Assembly: GCA_900473185.1 (NCBI GenBank)
Contig: UCKU01000043.1
Span: 1-64,000, forward strand
Direction: 5' to 3'
DNA length: 64,000 nt
Source of the DNA: Hyphomicrobiales bacterium
Lineage (GTDB): Bacteria; Pseudomonadota; Alphaproteobacteria; Rhizobiales; Rhizobiaceae
The notes below the pieces were generated by a model. That model was not told the origin of the DNA, searched no databases, and saw only the letters and a program-made list of their open reading frames with translations. The position numbers were made by a program, and so were the translations under genes. Shown here in pieces: positions 54,246-62,162 of this stretch; position 1 is the first letter of the stretch; the number at the start of each line of letters is the position of its first letter.

Positions 54246-55076
54246 ATGCGTCACGCGAAATTTGCCGGAAGATTTGCGCTTCTGATCGTCATCGGCCTTT
54301 TCGGCCCGCCAGGTCCTCGGCCGAGCGAAGCGGAAGAGCCGCTCAATCTCGACGATTTTCAGCTGACCTTTGCCGAAGACTTCAACACGCTCGATGCTTC
54401 GGCCTGGGGCGAGAACGGATCGCGCTGGATTGCACATACACCATGGAATGGTGATTTCGGCGATGCTCAGTTTACCGACCCGATGGACGGTTTCCCTTTT
54501 ACGGTCAATGACGGCATCTTGCGGATCGAGGCTCGGAAGGATGCGGATGGCAAGTGGCGCTCCGGCCTGCTCGCCTCCACCAATCCGAAGGGCGAAGGCT
54601 TCTCCCAGACGTTCGGCTATTTCGAAGCGCGCATGAAGCTGCCGCCCGGCAAGGGCGTCTGGCCGGCTTTCTGGCTGATTGGCCTCGACCGGTCCAAATT
54701 TACCTCGGAAATCGACGTGATCGAATATTACGGCCGTGCGCCCGGCGAGTTCAGCATGGGCTATCATGTCTGGCGCCCGAGCAACCAGCACACGACGGAC
54801 GGCCATCTGACGAATGTGCCCGAAGGCTCGCTCAGCAGCGACTATCACACTTTTGGCGTCGATATCGGCCCGCAGAAATCGACCTTCTATCTGGATCGCA
54901 ATCCCCTCTGGAGCTTCGATACGCCGCCGGAATTCCACATGCCCTTCTATCCGCTGGTCAATCTTGCGCTCGGGTCTGGCTGGCCGATCGATGAAACGCC
55001 GAACCCGTCCTATCTGCTGGTTGATTACATCCATGTCTATCAGCGCAAGAACCTGATTTCGGCCAAAAACGATTAG
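54246..55076 (+). CDS. exoK: Glycoside hydrolase family 16 (ExoK-like endoglycanase)
   Basis: A secreted beta-glycanase of 276 residues. The signal peptide spans about 1-29. The catalytic motif is E155-I-D-V-I-E160 (SEIDVIEYYG), with the nucleophile E155 and acid/base E160 both present. Rhizobial ExoK cleaves nascent succinoglycan to give shorter chains. GGGAGGGAGAAAC precedes the ATG. It ends the plus-strand arm; its stop overlaps that of the LysR gene on the other strand by four bases. Confidence 0.9.
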   Translation: MRHAKFAGRFALLIVIGLFGPPGPRPSEAEEPLNLDDFQLTFAEDFNTLDASAWGENGSRWIAHTPWNGDFGDAQFTDPMDGFPFTVNDGILRIEARKDADGKWRSGLLASTNPKGEGFSQTFGYFEARMKLPPGKGVWPAFWLIGLDRSKFTSEIDVIEYYGRAPGEFSMGYHVWRPSNQHTTDGHLTNVPEGSLSSDYHTFGVDIGPQKSTFYLDRNPLWSFDTPPEFHMPFYPLVNLALGSGWPIDETPNPSYLLVDYIHVYQRKNLISAKND

Positions 55077-55954
55077 GGCCGGATGGCGGTCTGCGAGCGT
55101 TTGAGCGCGTCGAGTACGATGCCGGTCAACCGGCGCGATGGGGAGCTGCGCGGCCAGAGCATCCCGACCTCTCGCGGTGGAAAGGGCACAGGCAATTCGA
55201 GGACAGCGAGGTTGAGGCCTTCCGGCCAGGGTCTTGCCCAATCCGGCACCAGCGAGACGCCGAGCCCATTGGCGACCATGACCGAAATCGCTTCGAGGGA
55301 ATCGAGTTCCAGACGTTCAGCCGGCTTCAAACCCTGTCTTTGAAGATACTCGTCGGCAAGGCGGCCGCCCCAATTGTTCCGGTCGTAGCGGATGAAGGGG
55401 CGGGTCTTCAGGAGCGTGTGCGGGTTCTCGCCCCGGCAAGCAGCGGGGGCTACGAGAACCAGACGTTCGGCCCGCAGCAGTTCCCATTCCAATGTTTTCG
55501 GTATCGAAAAAGGTGGCTTTACGATGATTGCCGCGTCGATATCCCGGTCTATCAGCCGCTGGTAGAGATCGGTCGATGGGCCCGGCAGCAGGAAGACCTC
55601 GACCAGCGGCATGCTGGCGAAGACTTCGTGCAGGGCTGATGGCAGCAACCCGGTCAGCGCAGTGGTGATGGCGCCGAGACGAAGCTCGCCGGAAGGCAGA
55701 TCGGCATTGGCAAGGCTGCGCAGATCGCGGACTTCGGCGAGGATCCTGCGGCTCTTTTCGATGATGGCGTGGCCGGTATCGGTCGGGCGGACACGGCGGC
55801 CAACCCGGGTCAGCAGCGGCACGCCGACATCTTCTTCCAGAGCCTGCATACGCTGGGCGACCGCGGCCGGTGTGATGCCGAGGCGGCGGGAGGCTTCGGC
55901 CAGCGATCCGAGTTCGGCAACCAGCAGGAAGGTGTCGAGAAAGCGCGTTTCCAT
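55073..55954 (-). CDS. LysR family transcriptional regulator
   Basis: A 293-residue regulator: helix-turn-helix (AELGSLAEASRRLGITPAAVAQRM, about 11-34) and an effector domain (LRLGAITTALTGLLPSAL). It is divergent from the SDR gene and probably controls the SDR-RraA-DapA operon. The ATG at 55954 gives the normal family N-terminus but lacks a ribosome binding site; the frame continues to 56020 or beyond. A leaderless or unusual start is possible. Confidence 0.86.
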   Translation of the reverse strand: METRFLDTFLLVAELGSLAEASRRLGITPAAVAQRMQALEEDVGVPLLTRVGRRVRPTDTGHAIIEKSRRILAEVRDLRSLANADLPSGELRLGAITTALTGLLPSALHEVFASMPLVEVFLLPGPSTDLYQRLIDRDIDAAIIVKPPFSIPKTLEWELLRAERLVLVAPAACRGENPHTLLKTRPFIRYDRNNWGGRLADEYLQRQGLKPAERLELDSLEAISVMVANGLGVSLVPDWARPWPEGLNLAVLELPVPFPPREVGMLWPRSSPSRRLTGIVLDALKRSQTAIRP

Positions 55955-55955
55955 A

Positions 55956-56002
55956 AGAAAAGTTTTTCTATCTTCTGAAACCAGAAAAAGCGAGATTTTT
56001 CT
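55956..56002. promoter_or_regulatory. Two AGAAAA/TTTTCT palindromes between LysR and SDR genes
   Basis: AGAAAA-GT-TTTTCT at 55956-55969 and AGAAAAA-GCGAGA-TTTTTCT at 55983-56002 have the same arms, with centres 30 bases apart, about three helical turns. They fit recognition and activation sites of a LysR protein. The first touches the LysR start codon, as in autorepression. Confidence 0.5.
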
Positions 56003-56047
56003 TCTTTTCGTGATCGCCATAATGCTGGCGAAACCGGAGTATCTGCC

Positions 56048-56833
56048 TTGGATATGCAATTGAATGGAAAGACCGCGCTGGTGTTCGGCGCGGGTGGTGG
56101 ACTGGGCGGTGCGATTGCCCGCTCGCTGGCCTCGGAAGGCGTTCGCGTCGCCGTTGCCGATATCGATGAAGCCGCTGCCGGAAAGACGGCGGAAGGCATC
56201 GTTTCCGCTGGGGGGAAGGCGCTGGCGATTGGCTGGGATATCGCCGATCTCTCTGTCATCGAGGCAAGACTGGCTGTGATCGCCGATACTTTTGGGGCCG
56301 TCGATATCCTCGTCAACAATACGGGCGGACCGCCACCGACACCGGCCTCCGGTCAATCGGCGGAAACCTGGTCGAAATATTTCGACATGATGGTGCGTTC
56401 GGTGATCGCGGTGACGGATGCCGTATTGCCCGGCATGAAGGCGAGCGGTTGGGGCCGTGTCATTACGTCCACGTCATCAGGCGTCGTGGCGCCAATCCCC
56501 AATCTGGGTATCTCCAACAGCCTGCGCCTGGCGTTGGTCGGCTGGTCGAAGACGCTCGCCCGTGAGATCGGCCGTGATGGGATTACCGCCAATATCGTGC
56601 TGCCGGGGCGCATCGCGACCGGCCGCATTACTTTCCTCGACGAGCAGAAGGCGAAGCGCGAAAACCGGCCGGTGGAAGAAGTGACGGCGGAGAGCACGGC
56701 CGCCATTCCTGTCGGGCGTTACGGCCGGCCGGAGGAATATGGCGACGCGGTTGCCTTTCTCGCCAGCCCACGCGCATCCTATATCACCGGCTCCGTCATC
56801 CGCATCGACGGCGGCCTTATCCAGAGCATATGA
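56048..56833 (+). CDS. SDR family oxidoreductase, altered catalytic motif
   Basis: A 261-residue short-chain dehydrogenase by fold (cofactor loop FGAGGGLGGAI, 13-23; NNTGG; C-terminal ITGSVIRIDGG). Where YxxxK is expected the sequence reads S156-N-S-L-R160 in NLGISNSLRLALVGW, so both catalytic residues are replaced. This recurs in a known divergent subgroup. A TTG at 56048 has GGAG eight bases upstream; the ATG at 56054 is the alternative start. It is the first gene of a three-gene operon. Confidence 0.84.
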   Translation: MDMQLNGKTALVFGAGGGLGGAIARSLASEGVRVAVADIDEAAAGKTAEGIVSAGGKALAIGWDIADLSVIEARLAVIADTFGAVDILVNNTGGPPPTPASGQSAETWSKYFDMMVRSVIAVTDAVLPGMKASGWGRVITSTSSGVVAPIPNLGISNSLRLALVGWSKTLAREIGRDGITANIVLPGRIATGRITFLDEQKAKRENRPVEEVTAESTAAIPVGRYGRPEEYGDAVAFLASPRASYITGSVIRIDGGLIQSI

Positions 56834-56843
56834 GGTACAATCC

Positions 56844-57548
56844 ATGTCTCTAGATCCAGCTGTTATCGAAACTCTGAAGGGCGTCTCCACGGCGACTCTG
56901 ACAACCGTGCTTCTGAAAAAGGGGCTCAGGAATGTCTGGATGCGCGGCACGAAGCCGCTAAGGCCGGGTCAGGAGCGGGTGGTCGGCCCAGCCTTCACGC
57001 TGCGTTTCGTACCGGCGCGTGAGGATCTGGCAACGCCCGAAAGCTGGGCTTCGCCGATCTCCACGCGGGCGGCGATCGAAGAGATGCCGGAGGGCTGCAT
57101 TGCCGTGGTCGATGCGATGGGCGTGCAGGACGCCGGCATCTTCGGCGATATTCTCTGCGCCCGGATGATGAAGCGCAAGGTCGCGGCCTTGGTCAGCGAT
57201 GGTGTGGTGCGCGATCTGGAAGGCGTGCTTGCGAGCGAGTTGCCCGTCTGGTGCGATGGAATGGCGGCACCGCCTTCCGTCGCCGGGCTGACCTTCGTCG
57301 GCTGGCAGCAGCCGATCGCCTGTGGTGGTGTTGCTGTTTTCCCCGGCGATATCGTCGTTGCCGACAAGGATGGCGCCGTGCTCATCCCGGCCGCCCTGCT
57401 CGATGCGGTGCTTGCCGAAGCACCGGAGCAGGAGCGCATGGAAGGCTGGATCATGACCGAAATCGACCGGGGCGTGCCGCTGCCTGGTCTCTATCCTATG
57501 AACGCGGAAACCAAGGCACGCTATCAGGCGTGGAAGGATGCACAATGA
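56844..57548 (+). CDS. RraA-like/4-hydroxy-4-carboxy-oxoadipate aldolase family protein
   Basis: A 234-residue protein of the RraA/demethylmenaquinone-methyltransferase-like fold. The sequence includes VVDAMGVQDAGIFGDILCARMM, VSDGVVRDLEGVLASELPVW and ADKDGAVLIPAALLDAV. The D-G-x-x-R-D element is the metal and substrate site of the aldolase members that cleave pyruvate or oxaloacetate from hydroxy acids. Its place between an SDR and a DapA-family gene favours aldolase activity over RNase regulation. Confidence 0.82.
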   Translation: MSLDPAVIETLKGVSTATLTTVLLKKGLRNVWMRGTKPLRPGQERVVGPAFTLRFVPAREDLATPESWASPISTRAAIEEMPEGCIAVVDAMGVQDAGIFGDILCARMMKRKVAALVSDGVVRDLEGVLASELPVWCDGMAAPPSVAGLTFVGWQQPIACGGVAVFPGDIVVADKDGAVLIPAALLDAVLAEAPEQERMEGWIMTEIDRGVPLPGLYPMNAETKARYQAWKDAQ

Positions 57549-58471
57549 GCTTCGGAACTGACGCAAAGGGCGTCTATGCAATTGCAACCACGCCATTCCT
57601 GCCTGATGGTACTCTCGACGCGCCGTCAATCGACCGGCTGACCGACTTCTATCAGGACAGCGGCGTTACCGGCATGACCATCCTCGGGATCATGGGCGAG
57701 GCGCCGAAGCTTGAGCCAGCGGAATCGCGGGCAATCATTCGCCAAGTGGTCGGGCGTTCAAGAGTGCCGGTCGTTGTCGGCGTTTCTGCACCCGGCTTTG
57801 CGGCGATGCGTTCGCTCGCCCGCGACGCGATGGACATGGGGGCTTCCGGCGTCATGATCGCGCCGACGCCGGCGCTTCGCACCGACGAGCAGATCGTCCA
57901 GTATTTTGCGCAGGCTGTTGAGGCCGTCGGCACGGACGTTCCGTGGGTGCTACAGGATTATCCGCTGACGCTGACGGTCGTCATGTCGGCCAGCGTGGTT
58001 GCCAAGATCATTTCCGATCATCCCTCCTGCGTTATGCTCAAGCACGAGGACTGGCCGGGGCTGGAGAAGATCTCAAAGCTGCGCGCCATGCAGAAAGCCG
58101 GCGAGCTTCGGCCCTTCTCGATCCTCTGCGGCAATGGCGGCATGTTCCTCGATTTCGAGCCGGAGCGTGGTGCTGACGGTGCTATGACCGGTTACGGTTT
58201 CCCGGACATGCTGGTGGAGTTGGTTAATCTGTTTGCCGCGGGAAAACGCGATGAGGCGCATGATCTCTTTGATGCCCATTTGCCGCTGATCCGCTACGAG
58301 CAGCAGCTCGGCGTCGGCCTTGCCGTCCGCAAGCATGTTCTCATGCGCCGGGGCGCCATTACCTCGGATGCGCAACGCAAACCAGGAAGCGCGCTCAGCG
58401 CCACGGCGCGGGCTGAGGTCGACTATCTGCTGCGCCGCCTTGCGCAGCACGATCCTCGCGCACCTGTCTGA
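57545..58471 (+). CDS. Dihydrodipicolinate synthase family aldolase
   Basis: A 308-residue Schiff-base aldolase. Tyrosine in WVLQDYPLTL and lysine in VMLKHEDWPGLEKI are in the catalytic positions, and the first motif reads ILGIMGEAPKLE, in place of the GTTGE of typical DapA. The start overlaps the RraA-like stop as ATGA. It differs clearly from the DapA-family gene at 8892. It probably cleaves a keto acid. Confidence 0.85.
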   Translation: MSFGTDAKGVYAIATTPFLPDGTLDAPSIDRLTDFYQDSGVTGMTILGIMGEAPKLEPAESRAIIRQVVGRSRVPVVVGVSAPGFAAMRSLARDAMDMGASGVMIAPTPALRTDEQIVQYFAQAVEAVGTDVPWVLQDYPLTLTVVMSASVVAKIISDHPSCVMLKHEDWPGLEKISKLRAMQKAGELRPFSILCGNGGMFLDFEPERGADGAMTGYGFPDMLVELVNLFAAGKRDEAHDLFDAHLPLIRYEQQLGVGLAVRKHVLMRRGAITSDAQRKPGSALSATARAEVDYLLRRLAQHDPRAPV

Positions 58472-58478
58472 CGAACAA

Positions 58479-58510
58479 GGCTCCCCGCGGCAAAGCGGGG
58501 AGCCTTTGTT
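58479..58510 (+). terminator. Intrinsic terminator of the SDR-RraA-DapA operon
   Basis: GGCTCCCCGC and GCGGGGAGCC pair around a six-base loop (58479-58504), followed by TTTGTT. GAACAA upstream extends the stem with TTGTTC. It lies eight bases after the stop. Confidence 0.85.
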
Positions 58511-58580
58511 CAAAATACACCGCCGCTCGCTTGATGGCGGCGTTCGCCTGCGAGGCGATGTGTAAGCAGTCGTTCCCGCC

Positions 58581-59552
58581 CTATTTCGGAGAATTTAGAA
58601 CCCGGATCGGCTTTCCGTCGATCCAGGCGGCGATATCCTCCACGGCATCCCGATAGAAGATGCGATAGGTTTCCTCCGTCACATAGCCGAGATGCGGGGT
58701 CGCCACGACATTGGCGAGCCGCCGGAACGCGTGGTTCGCGGGCAGGGGTTCCTCGTCGAAAACATCAAGGCCGGCGCCGCCGAGATGGCCGCTTTCCAGT
58801 GCTGTGACCAGTGCCTGCTCGTCGACGAGTGGTCCCCGGGACGTGTTGAGGAGGATGGCGCCCGGTTTCATGCGGTCGAGTCCGCGCTTGCCGATGATGC
58901 CCTTTGTTTCAGCATTGAGGGTGAGATGCAGCGTGACGATATCGGCGGCGGATAGCAGTTCATCGAGGGAGACGGCGTAGCCGATGCCGAGATCGGCACT
59001 TTTCTGCAGTGTGTTGGAGCGCGACCAGCCGATGACGTTCATGCCAAAGGCGCGGCCGTAAGTGGCGACCTGCTGGCCGAGCTTGCCGAGACCGACAACG
59101 CCGAGTGTCAGCCCCCTGAGGTCGCGCCCGACGGAGAGCTGCCACGGATTTTGCGCTGCGCGGAAATTGACGACTTCCGAGGGGATATGGCGAACCAGCG
59201 CCATCAGCAGCGCCCAGGTGAGTTCAGCAGCTGAGCCGACAAAACCGCGCGTGCCGGCAACCGTGATGCCGAGGCGGGTGGCAGCGGCCATGTCGATCGA
59301 GGCATTGGCCATGCCGGTCGTGATCAGCAGTTTCAACTTCGGTAGCCGTCCGAGGCGTTCAACGTCGAAAGGGGTGCGTTCCCGCATGGCTATGATGATG
59401 TCATAGTCCGCCAGCCGGCCGATCAGTGCGTCGGTATCGGCGATATGGTCGTCGAAACGGTTGATCTCGACCTTCGCCTCTATGCCGCTCCAGTCGGCCA
59501 TGGAGAGGGCGACGCGCTGATAGTCATCGAGAATGGCACAGCGTAAAGGCAT
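58581..59552 (-). CDS. D-isomer-specific 2-hydroxyacid dehydrogenase
   Basis: A 323-residue NAD-dependent dehydrogenase. The nucleotide motif is GVVGLGKLGQQVA. The catalytic Arg is in NTSRGPLVDE, the Glu in LDVFDEEPLP, and the His in ATPHLGYVTE. It would oxidise a 2-hydroxy acid or reduce a 2-keto acid, in line with the neighbouring aldolases. GGAG precedes the ATG at 59552. Substrate unknown. Confidence 0.9.
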   Translation of the reverse strand: MPLRCAILDDYQRVALSMADWSGIEAKVEINRFDDHIADTDALIGRLADYDIIIAMRERTPFDVERLGRLPKLKLLITTGMANASIDMAAATRLGITVAGTRGFVGSAAELTWALLMALVRHIPSEVVNFRAAQNPWQLSVGRDLRGLTLGVVGLGKLGQQVATYGRAFGMNVIGWSRSNTLQKSADLGIGYAVSLDELLSAADIVTLHLTLNAETKGIIGKRGLDRMKPGAILLNTSRGPLVDEQALVTALESGHLGGAGLDVFDEEPLPANHAFRRLANVVATPHLGYVTEETYRIFYRDAVEDIAAWIDGKPIRVLNSPK

Positions 59553-59659
59553 TCGAAGAACTCCATGAAATATCGGTGTTTGGTGCCCCGGTCTGAGAAC
59601 CATTATTGCATATTCCGAGGATATGGTGGCCGCTCGCGCAATCGTGAGAGAGGCATTGG

Positions 59660-60856
59660 CTAGTCGAGTTCTGCTGAATGCTCCCTGAGCAAAGCCAGAA
59701 ACTCCGCCTGAAGTGCTGTCGGCAGCCAGTGGCGGCGCAGCGTGACACCGACGGGGCGCCGCGAAGCCGGCAGCGAATAATCCATCGCGGCGAGAAAGCC
59801 TGCCTCCAGCTCATAGCGGATCTGATGGCGGGAGAGCAGGGCGAGGTGGTCGGATTTCAGGAGCACGCCTCTGATGGCATTGAGCGAGCCGGTCTCGACG
59901 CTTTGGCGGGCAGGCTTGTCCTTCGGAAAGGTTGCTGCCACGGCGTTGAAGGTTTCGCGCGAGGGCGTGTCGCGGCGGGCGACGACCCAGGGGTAGTCTG
60001 CGAGATCGTCAGGGGTGATCTCCCGGCGCTGTGTCAGCGGATGGTCGGCCCGTCCGACGATGTAGAGTTCAAAATCGAAGAGCGGTTCCTGATGCAGCGT
60101 TTTCGAGACGGGGCTTCTGCGCAGCGCGCCGACGAGGACATCGATGCGGCCGCGCTCGAGATCGTCGATCAGCAGCTCGTAGCTGCCCTCCACGATTTCG
60201 AAGCGCGCGAGCGGATAGCGGCTGGCGAGAAGGGCGACCACGTCGGGCACCAGGAAGGTTCGGGTCAGTGGTAGGGTGCCGATCGAGATACGGCCGGCAT
60301 AGTGATTGCGCGCCTCCAGGAGCTGGTCGCGAAGGTTTTCGAATTCAGACATCGCCAGGCTGAACCAGCGGGCGGCGGAAAGGCCTGCGGCGGTCAGGCG
60401 GACGTTACGGCCGGAATTTTCGAAAAGGGAAATGCCGATGACGGCTTCGGCCTCGCGAGCGGCGCGTTGTACGGCCGGTTCCGATTGCTCCAGCATGCGG
60501 GCAGCAGCGCTGAAGCTGCCATGTTCGGCAAATGTCGTAATGGCGCGCAGGTGCGGCCATGTGAGGCGCGTCTCGATAATGCCGATTGCCGCTTTTGCGG
60601 CCGGTCCGCATGCCTGACGGATAAGACCAAGAAGGCGACGGAACCGCTGTTGGGCGACCTTGCCTTCCGCCGTCAGCATCATGGCGTCGCGTTCGACAAG
60701 GGTTGCGTCCAGAAGCTCCTCCAGCCGCCGCAAGGCCTGGGATGCCGCAGGCTGGGTAATGCCGAGGACGGCTGCGGCTGATGTCAGCGAGCCGGTCTCG
60801 GCGCAGGCGACGAATAGCCTGATATGCCTGATATTCGGATGGTTGGGCGTCGGCAT
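59660..60856 (-). CDS. LysR-type regulator with two helix-turn-helix domains
   Basis: A 398-residue regulator, about 100 longer than the family norm. The first helix-turn-helix is at 8-66 (ETGSLTSAAAVLGITQPAAS) and a second LysR-type one is at 98-158 (EHGSFSAAARMLEQSEPAVQ). Both have the family helix pattern, so this looks like an internal duplication. The effector domain follows from about 185. It is flanked by the 2-hydroxyacid dehydrogenase and MetF-like genes on the same strand. Similar tandem-domain LysR proteins exist, including sugar-related GbpR-like ones in Agrobacterium. Confidence 0.85.
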   Translation of the reverse strand: MPTPNHPNIRHIRLFVACAETGSLTSAAAVLGITQPAASQALRRLEELLDATLVERDAMMLTAEGKVAQQRFRRLLGLIRQACGPAAKAAIGIIETRLTWPHLRAITTFAEHGSFSAAARMLEQSEPAVQRAAREAEAVIGISLFENSGRNVRLTAAGLSAARWFSLAMSEFENLRDQLLEARNHYAGRISIGTLPLTRTFLVPDVVALLASRYPLARFEIVEGSYELLIDDLERGRIDVLVGALRRSPVSKTLHQEPLFDFELYIVGRADHPLTQRREITPDDLADYPWVVARRDTPSRETFNAVAATFPKDKPARQSVETGSLNAIRGVLLKSDHLALLSRHQIRYELEAGFLAAMDYSLPASRRPVGVTLRRHWLPTALQAEFLALLREHSAELD

Positions 60857-60886
60857 GGCTCTTCCTGAGGACCCGCGGAGGGCTTC

Positions 60887-61807
60887 TCAGGGTAGCGCGA
60901 CCGGTGTTTCGACGGAACGGTGTTTGTTCATCCAGTCGGCCGCCACCTGGATGCCGCCGAGCGGGAAGATGTGCAGTTGGCTGATAAGGCTTTCAGGCTT
61001 TTCTGCTTTGTAATCAGCAAAGGCAGCGACCAGATCGGTCGGCTCGTAGGGCAAGAGCAGCTTGCCCATGTCCATGGCGCGCTTCTGCAGCACCTTGATC
61101 GAGGGGCCGATGCCGCAGGAGATTGCGTATTTGATCAATGTCTGAAGCTTGGCAGGGCCGGCGACGCCGACATGGATGGGCATGGTGACGCCGGCTGCCT
61201 GGATGCGTTCCGCCCAGTCGATGACAGGTTGAGGGTCGAAGGTGAATTGAGTGGTGAGGGCAAGCTGCGCATCGGTACGCGAGGCGAAATCCTGCTTCCA
61301 GAGCAGTGCCCGGTCGGCCAGGGCAGTTGATCCGTCCGGGTCGACGTCACGGCTGCCTTCCGGATGACCGGCAAAATGCAGATGCGTGAAGCCGTGATGG
61401 TCGAAAAGCCCGGTCTCGATCAATTGTGTGGAACTGTGAAAATCGCCTACAGGCGTGGTCCTGCCGCCACCGAGCAGGAGAGCCTGGCGGACATCGGCTT
61501 CGCCGCGATATCGTTCCAGCCAGTTCGCCAATGTGCTGATATCAGGAATACTGCGGGCCGGGAGATGCGGCATGACTGCAAACCCTTGTGCGCTTAGCCG
61601 CCTTGCTGTCGCCACCATATCATCGATCGGGGTGCCGTCGAGATGAGCGATATAGACGCGTGTCCCGGTTGGCAGGAATGCGCGAAAGTCATCGATCTTG
61701 GCGGCCGTTCTTGGCATGACCTCGATCGACCAACCTTCGATCATGTCGGCGAATTCCGGCTCAGGAGTGCGTTCCCTGGACTTGCTGGTAAAATTCAACA
61801 ACGCCAT
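60887..61807 (-). CDS. Methylenetetrahydrofolate reductase family protein (MetF-like)
   Basis: A 306-residue TIM-barrel flavoprotein of the MetF family. Visible segments are WSIEVMPRTAAKIDDF, ALLLGGGRTTPVGDFHSS, TQFTFDPQPVIDW and IHVGVAGPAKLQTL. Standalone copies beside aromatic catabolic genes handle the methyl group that tetrahydrofolate-dependent O-demethylases remove from methoxy aromatics. No demethylase is in the window. It is divergent from the aldehyde dehydrogenase gene. Confidence 0.83.
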   Translation of the reverse strand: MALLNFTSKSRERTPEPEFADMIEGWSIEVMPRTAAKIDDFRAFLPTGTRVYIAHLDGTPIDDMVATARRLSAQGFAVMPHLPARSIPDISTLANWLERYRGEADVRQALLLGGGRTTPVGDFHSSTQLIETGLFDHHGFTHLHFAGHPEGSRDVDPDGSTALADRALLWKQDFASRTDAQLALTTQFTFDPQPVIDWAERIQAAGVTMPIHVGVAGPAKLQTLIKYAISCGIGPSIKVLQKRAMDMGKLLLPYEPTDLVAAFADYKAEKPESLISQLHIFPLGGIQVAADWMNKHRSVETPVALP

Positions 61808-62162
61808 TTCATTACTCCGTTCGGCGCTCCTCCGCGCCCCTCAAAATGTATACATTACAAAATCGATTTCAATAAAAATGAGTCAGTTTCGCGTGAAACT
61901 GTGATAAATCTACAAATACCTTGATGTTTAAGTATGCATTTTTTTGAAAAGAACAGGTTGGTTGCCCGAAAGCAGCTTGCGCGCCAAAGTCTCCTCTGGC
62001 ACTCTGCTTTCCCGGAGGGCGTGCAGGTTTCGCGGAGGGAGCCGGCGCTGGAGGAATGGCATGACATCGGCCGGGCATTGTCCGGATCCGGTGCCGTAGC
62101 GCTTGAAATTGCCGGGTCTTTTGAGCCCCGCAAACCGTCACCGTGTCTGAGGAGGAGCAGCA
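61808..62162. other. Divergent regulatory region with two palindromes
   Basis: No gene is supported in this 355-base region between the MetF-like and aldehyde dehydrogenase genes. It holds AATGTATACATT (61845-61856) and CAGTTTC-GCGT-GAAACTG (61884-61901) in an AT-rich stretch, and a GGAGGAGCAGCA ribosome binding site next to the aldehyde dehydrogenase start. Confidence 0.65.
61845..61901. promoter_or_regulatory. Palindromes AATGTATACATT and CAGTTTC-N4-GAAACTG
   Basis: The 12-base palindrome at 61845-61856 resembles TTGTATACAA-type GntR operators. The second, at 61884-61901, has perfect seven-base arms. They are 28 bases apart and could bind one or two regulators of the divergent genes. The regulator is unknown; the duplicated LysR at 59660 and an unseen neighbour are candidates. 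Confidence 0.5.

Noticed and set aside
54003..55241. 412-codon minus ORF opposite the GH16 gene
   Set aside because: Antisense shadow; the GH16 catalytic motif fixes the plus strand as coding.
61934..62162. Plus ORF reading into the aldehyde dehydrogenase in another frame
   Set aside because: No ribosome binding site and no protein-like pattern; the region is better explained as regulatory.
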